Shown: piece after piece, positions 35,255-44,000 of the stretch
Layout of the letters: every line of letters starts with the position of its first letter
Position numbering within the stretch: position 1 is the stretch's first letter
DNA from: Streptomyces rubellomurinus
Lineage (GTDB): Bacteria; Actinomycetota; Actinomycetes; Streptomycetales; Streptomycetaceae
Direction: 5' to 3'
Assembly (NCBI RefSeq): GCF_000961885.1
Contig: NZ_JZKH01000001.1
Span: 124,001-188,000, forward strand
Length of the DNA: 64,000 bases
Translations under genes and position numbers: made by a program
Notes under the pieces: generated by a model
Told to the model about the DNA's origin: nothing
The model's database searches: none
The model's input: the letters and a program-made list of their open reading frames with translations, nothing else

Positions 35255-36928
35255 GTGGACCGCCTCCCCCGGCCCGGACGCGTGGAACAGTGGTGCGGCT
35301 TCCCCCCACACCCCGGAGTGATCACCTTGGCCTCGACTCCCGCCCTGGTCAGCGCGCTGCGCGAACTCGGCGACCGACCCGCCGTCGTCGTCGGCAGCCG
35401 AGCGATCAGCGGCATCGGACTGCTGCTCGGCGTCTCCCCGCCGGGCGGCCTCCCCAGAGCCCTGGCCGAACGCGTCGCCCAGCACGCCGCGCTCGCCCCC
35501 TCCGCCGCCCGCACCGCCGAACAGCGGCTCCGCCACTGGGCCGGCGTCCTCGGCCCCCTGCCGATCCGGCACACCGTGCTGCACCCCGCCACCGACCTCG
35601 CCGTCGAACTCGGCCTCGCCACCCTGCTCGCCGGCGGCACCGTGCACTGCGGCGACCCCGAGCAGCAGCCCGACGAGCTGCTCGCCGCCCTCGCCGCCAC
35701 CGGCGCCACCCACCTCAGCCTGCCCTCCGCGCTGCTCTGGCGGCTCAGCCGCCAGCCCGGCCTCGGCGACCACGACCTCGGCACGCTGCGCCTGATCCTG
35801 CACGTCGGCCCCGAACCCCGGCAGGACGACGTGTACGAAGCCGTCGAGGCGCTCGGCGCCGTCCTCGCCCACGTCCGCGCCCCGCACAGCGAGGACGAGG
35901 ACGCCGACCGCCGGCTGCGCGCCGACGCCGAAGCCGCCGAGGCCGCCGCCTGGAAGCACAGCATCGGCGTCACCGCCGAACACGTCCGCGACTTCGGCGC
36001 CCACCTCGACCGGGCCGTGCTCGCCTCACTGCTGCTCACCCTCCAGCAGTACGGCGTGCTCACCGACCCTGCGCAGAGCCACCACGAGGCCGAAATCCTG
36101 GCCACCGCCCGGGTCACCCCGGCCGAGCGGCCCCGGGTCCGGCGCTGGCTCGACGCGCTCGCCCGGCACGGCCTGATCAGCCGCCAGGACGACGGCGCCC
36201 GGCAGGAGGACGGCGCCCGGCAGGACGGCGACGCCCAGCCGCACGACTCCGGCACCCAGGGTCCGTCCTACCTCGGCGCGCCCGCCCTCGCCGCCACCGA
36301 CGTCCGCGAGTCCTGGCGCCCCGCCGCCGAGAGCTGGGCAGACGGCCTCGGCCCGGCCAACGCCCTGGACCGCGTACGGCGCGGCGCCGCCCGGCTCCCC
36401 AAGCTGATCAGCGGCGAGGAGGCGCCCCGCCCGGGCGCCGCCCCGGTCCGCTGGGCCGCCTCCCGCGGCTACCTCGGCGCGGCGCTCGGCGCCCTGGTGC
36501 GCGCCACCGCCGAGGCCCACACCGGGCCCGCCCCGCTGCGGGTGCTCGAACTCGACCGCGACGGCGCCGAGACCACCGTCGCCCGCGCCCTCACCGCCCG
36601 CCCCCGCCCGGACGCCGAACACCACCTCAGCCCGGACGGAGACCGCTACGACCTGGTCGTCGCCACCGCCACCGGGCGGCCCGAGGAGGAGGCCGCCGCC
36701 CTCACCGCCCTGCTCGCCCCCGGCGGCCGGCTGCTCCTGCTCGCCCCCACCGCCGAGCAGCTCGACCTGCTGGTCACCGGTGACGCCCGCGGCCTCGCCG
36801 CCGAGCCCGCCGAGGCCTGGCGGGCCGCGCTCACCGCCGCCGGCTGCCCGACCGTCCTCGCCCTGCCGGCGGACGGGCACCCGATGGGGCTGCTGGGGCA
36901 GCGCCTGTTCGCGGCCCGGGTGGGCTGA
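35255..36928 (+). CDS. Fused adenylation-like and methyltransferase-like protein, 557 aa
   Basis: The N-terminal half resembles the core of AMP-forming synthetases (HPATDLAVELGLATLLAGGTV, then DELLAALAATGATHLSLPS), but the P-loop-like STG motif and the C-terminal adenylation lid are not evident. The middle has a winged-helix/O-methyltransferase-type helical region (LASLLLTLQQYGVL, RRWLDALARHGLI), and the end a Rossmann half (YDLVVATATGRPEEE, LLAPGGRLLLLAP). Together this resembles an NRPS-embedded A-MT pair, but degenerate. A Gln/Asp-rich DDGARQEDGARQDG linker lies near residue 315. The start is uncertain: GTG 35255, or TTG 35327 with GGAG well placed. Divergent from paaK. Confidence 0.55.
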   Translation: MDRLPRPGRVEQWCGFPPHPGVITLASTPALVSALRELGDRPAVVVGSRAISGIGLLLGVSPPGGLPRALAERVAQHAALAPSAARTAEQRLRHWAGVLGPLPIRHTVLHPATDLAVELGLATLLAGGTVHCGDPEQQPDELLAALAATGATHLSLPSALLWRLSRQPGLGDHDLGTLRLILHVGPEPRQDDVYEAVEALGAVLAHVRAPHSEDEDADRRLRADAEAAEAAAWKHSIGVTAEHVRDFGAHLDRAVLASLLLTLQQYGVLTDPAQSHHEAEILATARVTPAERPRVRRWLDALARHGLISRQDDGARQEDGARQDGDAQPHDSGTQGPSYLGAPALAATDVRESWRPAAESWADGLGPANALDRVRRGAARLPKLISGEEAPRPGAAPVRWAASRGYLGAALGALVRATAEAHTGPAPLRVLELDRDGAETTVARALTARPRPDAEHHLSPDGDRYDLVVATATGRPEEEAAALTALLAPGGRLLLLAPTAEQLDLLVTGDARGLAAEPAEAWRAALTAAGCPTVLALPADGHPMGLLGQRLFAARVG

Positions 36929-37296
36929 GTCGGGCCGGGCCGGGCCGGGCCGTCGACGTCAAGGCTGCGGCCGAGGCTGGGGCTGAGCCCGAGGCCGAGG
37001 TGCCGTGACCCGGAGGTGCCGTAACCCGGGCTCGTGGCCGTCCGGTGAAGTCCGGATCACGCACCGCCACCCGATCCGTACCATTTCGATACCGAAGCCG
37101 GGGTGAGCTGCGAAGATCCTCGCCGCGGGGGCCCGGCCCCCGGTAGGCTCCGGCATGTCCTCCGGCCCCGGTGTGCGGGCGGCTTCCTTCGCCGCCGTGC
37201 CGTGTCCGGGCGGCAACCCCCGCGGGCCATTCGGTGGGCACCGCGCACTCGACACCGCGCGCCAGGGCAGTCGCGCGAACGGCGAAGGGCAACGCA
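36929..37296. other. Gene-free stretch with GGGCC repeats
   Basis: No gene found. The left part has four to five tandem GGGCC/GGCCG units (about 36931-36951) and imperfect CCGAGG repeats; the right part is the leader of the ROK gene with possible promoter sequence around ATTTCGATACC (about 37083-37093). Confidence 0.4.
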
Positions 37297-38460
37297 TTGG
37301 CGGATCGGCTCACCGGAGGAGACTCCTCCCTGCTGCGGCGGATCAATGCGGCCGTCACGCTCCGGGCGCTGCGCTCCGGCAACTCGGTGACCCTCACTCA
37401 ACTCGTCGGCGAGACCGGCCTCTCCCGCCCGACCGTCGAGGGCGTGATCGAGGGCCTGGTCGAGACCGGCCTGGTCGCCGAGGTCGAGCAGCCCCGGGAG
37501 GACGGCCAGCCGGGCCCCGGACGGCGCGGCCGGCCCGCCCGCTGGTTCCGTTTCCGCGCCGAGGCCGGGCACATCCTGGGCATCGAGATCGGGGTGCACG
37601 ACATCCGGGTCATCCTCGCCGACCTCACCGGCGAGGTGGTGGGCAGTCACTTCAAGCCCGTCGACGAGACCCTGGAGGCCGAGGACCGGCTCTCCGCCGT
37701 CCGCACCGCCGTCGCCGAGGTGCTGCGCAAGGCCGGCATCTCCCGGGACAACCTGTGGGCGGTCGGCATCGGCACCCCCGGCATCGTCGACCGCGAGGGC
37801 ACCGTCCAGCTCGGCACCGCGATGCCCGGCTGGACCGGCCTCGACCTCGGCGCCCGGCTGCGGCGCTCCTTCCGCTGCCCCGTCCTGATCGAGAACGACG
37901 CCAACCTCGCCGCCATCGCCGAGCACTGGCAGGGCGCGGCGGTCGGCGCCGACGACGTCGTGTTCGTGATGGCCGGGCTCAGCCCCGGCGCCGGCTCGCT
38001 CATCAACGGCCGCCTGCACCGGGGTTACGGCGGCGCGGCCGGCGAGATCGGCGCGCTGCACCTGCTCGGCCAGGAGGTCACTCCCGAGCGGCTGCTCTCC
38101 ACCACCGGCAAGCCGCTCAACCCGCTGGACGAGGCCGCGGTGGCCCGGGTGCTGCGGCTGGCCCGGGAGGGCGACGAGGTCGCGAAGGTCGCGATGGACC
38201 GTTTCCTCACCCGGCTGGTGCAGGGCGTCGCCGCCCTCGTCCTGGCCATCGACCCGCGACTGGTCGTCATCGGCGGCTGGGCGGCCGGGCTGGACGGCGT
38301 GCTGGAGCCGCTGCGCGAACGGCTCGCCCAGTTCACCCTGCGCGCCCCCGAGGTCGCCCTCGCGGCGCTCGGCTCGGAGGTGGTGGCGATGGGCGCGCTG
38401 CGCGTCGCCCTGGACCACGTCGAGGAGCAGCTGTTCGCCGTCGACCCGCCCCGGATCTGA
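37297..38460 (+). CDS. ROK family transcriptional regulator
   Basis: A 387-residue protein. The N-terminus is a winged helix-turn-helix (TLTQLVGETGLSRPTVEGVI, then EGLVETGLV), and the rest is a ROK domain with VGIGTPGIVD, PVLIENDANLAAIAEHW, and HRGYGGAAGEIGALHL. The usual sugar-kinase features are weak: the first phosphate loop reads GIEIGVHDIRV without the DxGGT pattern, and no CxCGxxGC zinc cluster follows. It is therefore probably a DNA-binding regulator that senses a sugar. TTG 37297 was chosen as start because GAAGGG lies seven bases upstream and translation begins at ADRLTGGD; the frame is open further upstream. Confidence 0.82.
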   Translation: MADRLTGGDSSLLRRINAAVTLRALRSGNSVTLTQLVGETGLSRPTVEGVIEGLVETGLVAEVEQPREDGQPGPGRRGRPARWFRFRAEAGHILGIEIGVHDIRVILADLTGEVVGSHFKPVDETLEAEDRLSAVRTAVAEVLRKAGISRDNLWAVGIGTPGIVDREGTVQLGTAMPGWTGLDLGARLRRSFRCPVLIENDANLAAIAEHWQGAAVGADDVVFVMAGLSPGAGSLINGRLHRGYGGAAGEIGALHLLGQEVTPERLLSTTGKPLNPLDEAAVARVLRLAREGDEVAKVAMDRFLTRLVQGVAALVLAIDPRLVVIGGWAAGLDGVLEPLRERLAQFTLRAPEVALAALGSEVVAMGALRVALDHVEEQLFAVDPPRI

Positions 38461-38529
38461 GCCACCGGGCCGGTTCCCGCAGCTCCACCAACTCCTCTGT
38501 CTCCCTCAACTCCTTCAACTCCTTCAACG

Positions 38530-38567
38530 ACCGGGGCCCGGGCGCCAGTTGGCGTCCGGGCCCCGGT
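38530..38567. terminator. Bidirectional hairpin terminator
   Basis: An almost perfect inverted repeat of about 17 bp (from ACCGGGGCCCGG at 38530 to CCGGGCCCCGGT ending 38567), with one G-T pair and a minimal loop, lies between the convergent ROK and GntR genes. A CTTCAACT tandem repeat precedes it. Confidence 0.85.
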
Positions 38568-38588
38568 CTGAGGGTGTCGGGAAATGGT

Positions 38589-39374
38589 TCAGGAGGCGGT
38601 GCGGACGCCCTCGGCCGCGCCGACCGGGGTGACCTCGACCAGCCCGGTCTCGCCGAAGGTCAGCTTGCAGGTGTCCGCCCGGTAGGTGGAGACGGCGAGC
38701 GCGACCAGGCGGCCGGCGGCGGCGTACTGGGTGGTCATGACCAGCACCGGCGAGCCGGGCGGGCGCTCCAGCAGGGCGGCCTCCTCGGCCTCGGCGACGC
38801 CCAGCTCGACCGCGCGGGACTCGCCGTCCACCTCCAGGCGCTCCAGCTGGCGCAGCACCGAGCGGGCCCGGTCGCTCTCCGCCCGGAAGCCGGGCAGGTG
38901 CGGCAGCGCGGCGGCCGGCACGTGCAGCGACTCGGTGGCCATCGCGCGGCCCTCGACCAGCCGAACCCGCCGTACGGTGTGCACGGTGGCGCCCTCGGCG
39001 ATGCCGAGGCCCTTGGCCAGCGCCGCGGAGGCGGGGGCGGTGGTGCAGTCGACCGTCCGCCAGGCCTGGCTGCGGGCGGCGCCCGGCCAGCCCTCCTCCT
39101 GCCGGTTGACCGGGACGCCGACCCGCGGGGCCGCGATCAGCGTGCCGATCCCGCGCCGGCGCACCAGGCGGCCCTCGAGCTCCAGCTGGTCCAGGGCCTG
39201 CCGCAGCGTCGCCCGGGCCACGCCGAAGCGGGCCGACAGCTCACGCTCGTTGGGCAGGACCTGGCCGGTGGAGAACTCCGTGTCGATGGCCTTCAGCAAC
39301 ACCGTGCGCAGGTGCCAGTACTTGGGCTCCGGCACCGCCGAGAGCTGTCCAGTCGTGCCCACCGTGTCCTCCAC
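38589..39374 (-). CDS. GntR family regulator, HutC subfamily (UTRA domain)
   Basis: A 261-residue regulator. The GntR winged helix (VLPNERELSARFGVARATLR, then QALDQLELEGRLVRR) covers about residues 35-80, and the UTRA ligand domain follows (HTVRRVRLVEGRAMATES, PVLVMTTQYAAAGRL). HutC-type regulators sense sugars, amino acids or their phosphates. It converges on the ROK gene. The upstream region (39375-39700) contains an A/T-rich stretch with a palindrome and may carry its promoter. Confidence 0.87.
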   Translation of the reverse strand: MEDTVGTTGQLSAVPEPKYWHLRTVLLKAIDTEFSTGQVLPNERELSARFGVARATLRQALDQLELEGRLVRRRGIGTLIAAPRVGVPVNRQEEGWPGAARSQAWRTVDCTTAPASAALAKGLGIAEGATVHTVRRVRLVEGRAMATESLHVPAAALPHLPGFRAESDRARSVLRQLERLEVDGESRAVELGVAEAEEAALLERPPGSPVLVMTTQYAAAGRLVALAVSTYRADTCKLTFGETGLVEVTPVGAAEGVRTAS

Positions 39375-39700
39375 CCTGTTCCGGTCGCTTCCGGTCCTGC
39401 TGTTGTGCGCCTGTTCGCCGCTGCGGCGAGAAGGACGGATCGCCGGCCCGCTGCCCGCTGACGCGGCAGGTGGGAGAGCGGGCCTTTATCCGTCCTTCTT
39501 TATTAAAGGTCCTTGCAGTAAGCGACCCTAGGGGCTCCCTCCGGAGATGGTCAAGACCAATGACAGGCGTCAACGCGACCGTCACCCCCCTTCATGCCGC
39601 GTTCACGTCAGCGCGGTCCTCACCGACCGCACCGCGCACCGCCGCGCACCGCCGCGCGTCAGACTTCGGGGCCGGCCCCGGCGCTCGGTAGGCTGCCCGG
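39375..39700. promoter_or_regulatory. Divergent regulatory region between GntR and exonuclease III genes
   Basis: It holds a striking A/T-rich block at about 39484-39512 with the palindrome CTTTA-T-TAAAG (39498-39508), unusual in this genome. No DasR-type site is seen. The rest is G/C-rich and codes for nothing recognisable. Confidence 0.45.
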
Positions 39701-40501
39701 GTGATCGTGGTGACCAGTGTGAACGTGAACGGAATCCGAGCGGCGGCCAAGAAGGGCCTGGTCGAATGGCTGGCCGGCACCGAGGCGGACGTCATCTGCC
39801 TCCAGGAGGTGCGCTCCGAGCCCGAGCAGCTGCCCGTCGAACTGCGCGACCTCGACGGCTGGCACGCCGTCTGGGCCCCCGCCGCCACCAAGGGCCGGGC
39901 CGGCGTCGCCATCCTCTCCCGCCGGGAACCGCAGCGCACCGCCATCGGCTTCGGCTCCGCGGAGTTCGACGGCTCCGGCCGCTACGTCGAGATCGACCTC
40001 CCCGGCCTCACCGTCGCCAGCCTCTACCTGCCCTCCGGCGAAGTCGGCACCGAGCGCCAGGACGAGAAGGAACGCTTCATGGCGGAGTTCCTCGTCCACC
40101 TCACCGCCCTGCGCGCCCGCGCCGCCGCCGACGGCCGCGAGGTCGTCGTCTGCGGCGACTGGAACATCGCTCACCGCCCCGAGGACCTCAAGAACTGGAA
40201 GGCCAACCAGAAGTCCGCTGGCTTCCTCCCCGAAGAACGCGCCTGGCTCTCCCGCGTCTACGACGAGGCCGGCTACGTCGACGTCGTCCGCGCCCTCCAC
40301 CCCGACCGCACCGGCCCCTACACCTGGTGGTCCTACCGCGGCCGCGCCTTCGACAACGACTCCGGCTGGCGCATCGACCTCCAGGTCGCAACGCCCGGCC
40401 TCGCCGCCAAGGCGGTCGAGGCCTACGTCGAACGCGCCGCCACCCACGCCGAGCGGTGGTCCGACCACGCACCCGTCACCGCCGTGTTCGATATCGGCTA
40501 A
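39701..40501 (+). CDS. xthA: Exodeoxyribonuclease III
   Basis: A 266-residue endonuclease/exonuclease/phosphatase-fold enzyme that acts at abasic sites and removes 3' blocks in base excision repair. Motifs include VNVNGIRAAAKKGL, CLQEVRS (metal Glu), VVVCGDWNIAHRPEDL, and the terminal SDHAPVTAVFD. It starts at GTG 39701. Length is normal for the family. The end of this gene marks the start of the irregular defence region. Confidence 0.93.
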   Translation: MIVVTSVNVNGIRAAAKKGLVEWLAGTEADVICLQEVRSEPEQLPVELRDLDGWHAVWAPAATKGRAGVAILSRREPQRTAIGFGSAEFDGSGRYVEIDLPGLTVASLYLPSGEVGTERQDEKERFMAEFLVHLTALRARAAADGREVVVCGDWNIAHRPEDLKNWKANQKSAGFLPEERAWLSRVYDEAGYVDVVRALHPDRTGPYTWWSYRGRAFDNDSGWRIDLQVATPGLAAKAVEAYVERAATHAERWSDHAPVTAVFDIG

Positions 40502-41077
40502 CTGACTGACAGCCAACGAGAGTTCAGCAGCACTGAGACGTATCCAGAAACGAATAGAACCCAGTCGCGCCAGAATTTCTTCCCCTGTGCAGGACGACGC
40601 GACACCGACCTCAAGCTCCGGCGGGCTTCCCCGCTGGAGCGTTTTACAAAGCGAGTCGATCGCCAGCTCCGATAGCCTTGTCAGCACTCCAGCACCTTGC
40701 AGCCGGAAACGGCCGCCTTCGGTTCGACGGCACCCTGGCCCAGACCAGCGCCGCCAACATCGACGCCGCCCGCACCAGCCTCGCCGCGCCCGAGCCGCTA
40801 CTGCGCGAGCCCCGCAGGCGACCTCGCGGCCCTGCGCGAGCGGCCGCACTGTGTCCTAGACCTCCCCGAGATCCCGCCGACTCATCACCCAGTCGTGGCG
40901 GCCAACTCCACGATCGTGCGTACCCACCAACGCGCCGGCCATGCCCGCTCCTGCGGCCGCCAGCGCCAAGGACCGCTGCGCCGGTGCGTCTGATCCCGAG
41001 TGGCCGCCAGACACGGCGGAGCCGCGGGTGCTGCGACGACACCTGACATCCATTCACAAGTGCACGTTCTAATTTCA
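40502..41077. other. Decayed coding sequence between xthA and the STAND gene
   Basis: About 580 bp without an intact gene. On the plus strand one frame (from about 40678) reads LSALQHLAAGNGRLRFDGTL and on to AANIDAARTSLAAPE, then similarity appears to continue in another frame with DLAALRERPHCVLDLPEIPP and THHPVVAANSTI, ending at about 40993. This looks like one gene broken by a frameshift at about 40790-40830. I do not recognise the family. Confidence 0.35.
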
Positions 41078-41088
41078 TGTTCAGAACA
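41078..41088. promoter_or_regulatory. Palindrome TGTTCAGAACA just before the STAND gene
   Basis: Perfect inverted repeat TGTTC-A-GAACA, ending 7 bp before the chosen ATG at 41096 and within an A/T-rich stretch with TAATTT (41070-41075) as a possible -10 box. Position inside the promoter or leader suggests repressor binding. Confidence 0.5.
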
Positions 41089-41095
41089 ACTGGAC

Positions 41096-44000
41096 ATGGA
41101 AGCTATGCTCCCGTTTGTGACGTCAACCGTTGATCTGCTCAGTGGGATGCTGGGCGAGAACGCGTACGCTGCCCTGGAGGCCTTGGCGGGTGCGACCGTG
41201 CCTCCGTCAGGCCGGATGCTGGCACAGGACTTGGGGATCTCCCCGACGACGGCAACGGCGGCGCTGGAGAGATTGCGAGAGGCTGGCTTCGCGACCTCAA
41301 GCAAGGTCGGCCGGGCCAACCGCTGGCACCTAACCACCGACAACGAGACCTTGCGCGCGTGGCTGGAGGAGACTCGGTCGGACGCCGCCGCTGACGTCGC
41401 GGCAGGGGTGAGTCCCTACGCGACCGGTGGCGGCGGTGTCACGTTCGAGCGAAAGGTCGCGGTCCAGTACCTCGCCCATCTTCTCCTCGGGACCGGCGCG
41501 ACAGAGCTGGGCGACAGCCGGACGGTCGTCGGCGTGGAGTTCCAGAGAGCACCCGAGCACTCGGCCGACGACCTGGTCATCCGTGCGGCCCGGGCTGACG
41601 AGGTCGAGCCATCCCTCGTACTAGCCCTCGCGGTGCGTCGGGCTCCCGACCTCGTGCAGAGCAACGAGGCGAGCAGGAAGCTCATCGGCACGCTTGTCCA
41701 GGAGGTTGTCAACACGCCGACGGGCGGCCCTGAATACCGCGCCGGCCTGGTTGTTGCGGGTCGGCAGGAGCACACGGAACAGCTGGCGCTACTCGCCGCT
41801 GAGGCCTTCGTACACAAGGACGCGCCCAGCTTCTTCGGCCTCATCCGGACACACCGGAAGTTCCCCGCTGGCGTAAGGACGCGGCTCAGGCACCTCGAAG
41901 GTCTCGTGAAACTCGCACTGCCGGAACTCGGGACAGCCGCCCCCGACTCGCGGCTCGTCGAGCAGCGCACATGGGAGTTGCTGTCGCGCCTCACCGTGCT
42001 GATGCCCAGGCTGGAGACGCCGGACGAACTGGACTGGGGCCCCATGACGAACTCCCTGATCCTGAAGGCCCGCGGAACGGATCTATATGGGGCGATGCGA
42101 CTGCAAGAGCGGCTCGTGGCCCTGGCGGCTGAGTACGCGCCGAAGGCAGCAAGCGTCGACCTCGGGCTCCTGCGGCGCCATTGCCACGAGGTCCTCGACT
42201 CAGCAACGCGCCGTCACCAGCCTGGCTGGGCCATGCTCGCTCGCCTTCACCAGAGCGCGGTCGCTTCGGTGAGCGACGCGATCTCCGGCGACGGTCGCAA
42301 GGTCCACCTGGAACGGCGCGACACCGCAGATCAACTGCTCCAGGTAGTGCAGTCCTCGGCAGCAGCGGTTGTCGTGCGCGGCGACTCCGGTGTGGGAAAG
42401 AGCGCGCTGGCGGTCCGCACGATCGCCGATGCCGCATTGGACCCGGACGTCCTGCAAGCCCTCTGCATCGACCTCAGGTCACTCCCCGGTACCGGCGTCG
42501 AACTGGAGTCCGCGCTCCGCACCTCGCTCGCAACGCTCCTCGGAGAACTCAGCGCCCCTCAGCGACTCCTACTGATCGACGGCGCGGACGCACTGGTCGA
42601 GGGGAAAGCGAGTGTCTTCTTCTACCTCGTCGACGCGGCCGTGCAAGCGGACGTCAAAGTGGTCGCTGTGACAGCGAACGACGCACAGCAAGTCGTCCAC
42701 GACACGCTCAGCGATCGCGTCGGTGGGGATATCGCCAGCTTTGAGGTGCCGTCCTTGACCGATGCCCAAGTGGCCGAAGTCACGGCGGTCTTCAGCGAGT
42801 TGTCGGCCCTCGCGGAACAGCCGCGGTCACGGGAGCTGTTGCGCAGGCCGGTGGTCGTCGATCTCCTCGTGCGCGGGCGCGTGACGGCTACTCCCCTGAA
42901 CGACGCCGACGCGATGCATCAGGTATGGAACGGGCTGGTGCTGCGCAAGGCGCATCCCGAGCGCGGTCTTCCGGAGGCCCGCAGCATCACGCTCCTACGC
43001 CTGGCCGCCCTTGAACTCGGCCTAGGAGACGCCCTGGACGTGATGGGGACGATCGATGCCACGGCGCTCGCCGGCCTGCGCCAGGACGGACTGCTACGCA
43101 CGGACCCGGACGACCCGTTCACCATCGGCCCCCGGTTCGCCCACGATGAGGTGCGCCGATACGCGATCGCCCGTCTCCTCCTCACCACCGCTAGCCCCAC
43201 CGCGAGACTGCTTGAGGCCGGTGTGCCGCGCTGGACGCTCGGTGCCGCGCGGCTAGCCTCCCAAGCATTCCTCGCCCAACCCAACAGCCCGAGGAACCCC
43301 CTCCGGGGCAGGTTCACCGGCCTGCAAGATGCCTTCGACCGCCTGGTTACCGAAGGCCACGGGGACCGTTGGGGGGACGTACCTGGCGAGGCACTCCTGA
43401 CACTCGGAGCCCCCGACCCAGTGCTGCGCGACGCATGGCCGACGCTGCGTGCCGAGCCCGACACGGGCATGCGGCGACTGCTGCGTCTCGTGGACCAGCG
43501 GCTGCGCAACGGAGCGGGCCTGGTACGGATCGACGCGGTCGAGCCGCTGATCGCCCTGCTGCTCGAGGGGGAGGAACCCTGGCAGCAGGGCAAGCACGTG
43601 CAGGGAGCCCTTCGCGACTGGCTCCACGCGGTCACCCTCGCGGGCACACCTGCCGGGTATCCGCTTCGGGTGAAGTTGCACGACCGCTTGGTCGCCGCCT
43701 GTGCCGAAGCCGACCGCCGGTTCCACGAACAGCAGGCGGCCGCCGCCACGGCGCAGGCCGCACTGCCACCAGAGGAAGTCGAGGCGGAGCGTCAGCACCT
43801 GGAGAAGCAGCGGCTTCTTTTCATGGGACGCGGTCGCCGCCGCACGCCCCGCCCGACGCGCCCTGAGATCCCTCGCGAGATCGCGGACGATCTCCTCCTC
43901 GAGCTGATGGCCCTGCTGGGCCCAGATCTCGGAGAGGACGGTGAGGTACTTCTGCGTCGAGTGGCGCATGACGCGCCGGCATGGGTGGGCCCCACCGTTG

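Noticed and set aside
38480..38528. CTTCAACT tandem repeats as a regulatory element
   Set aside because: Only two or three short units occur at a 3' end next to a terminator. Simple slippage is enough.
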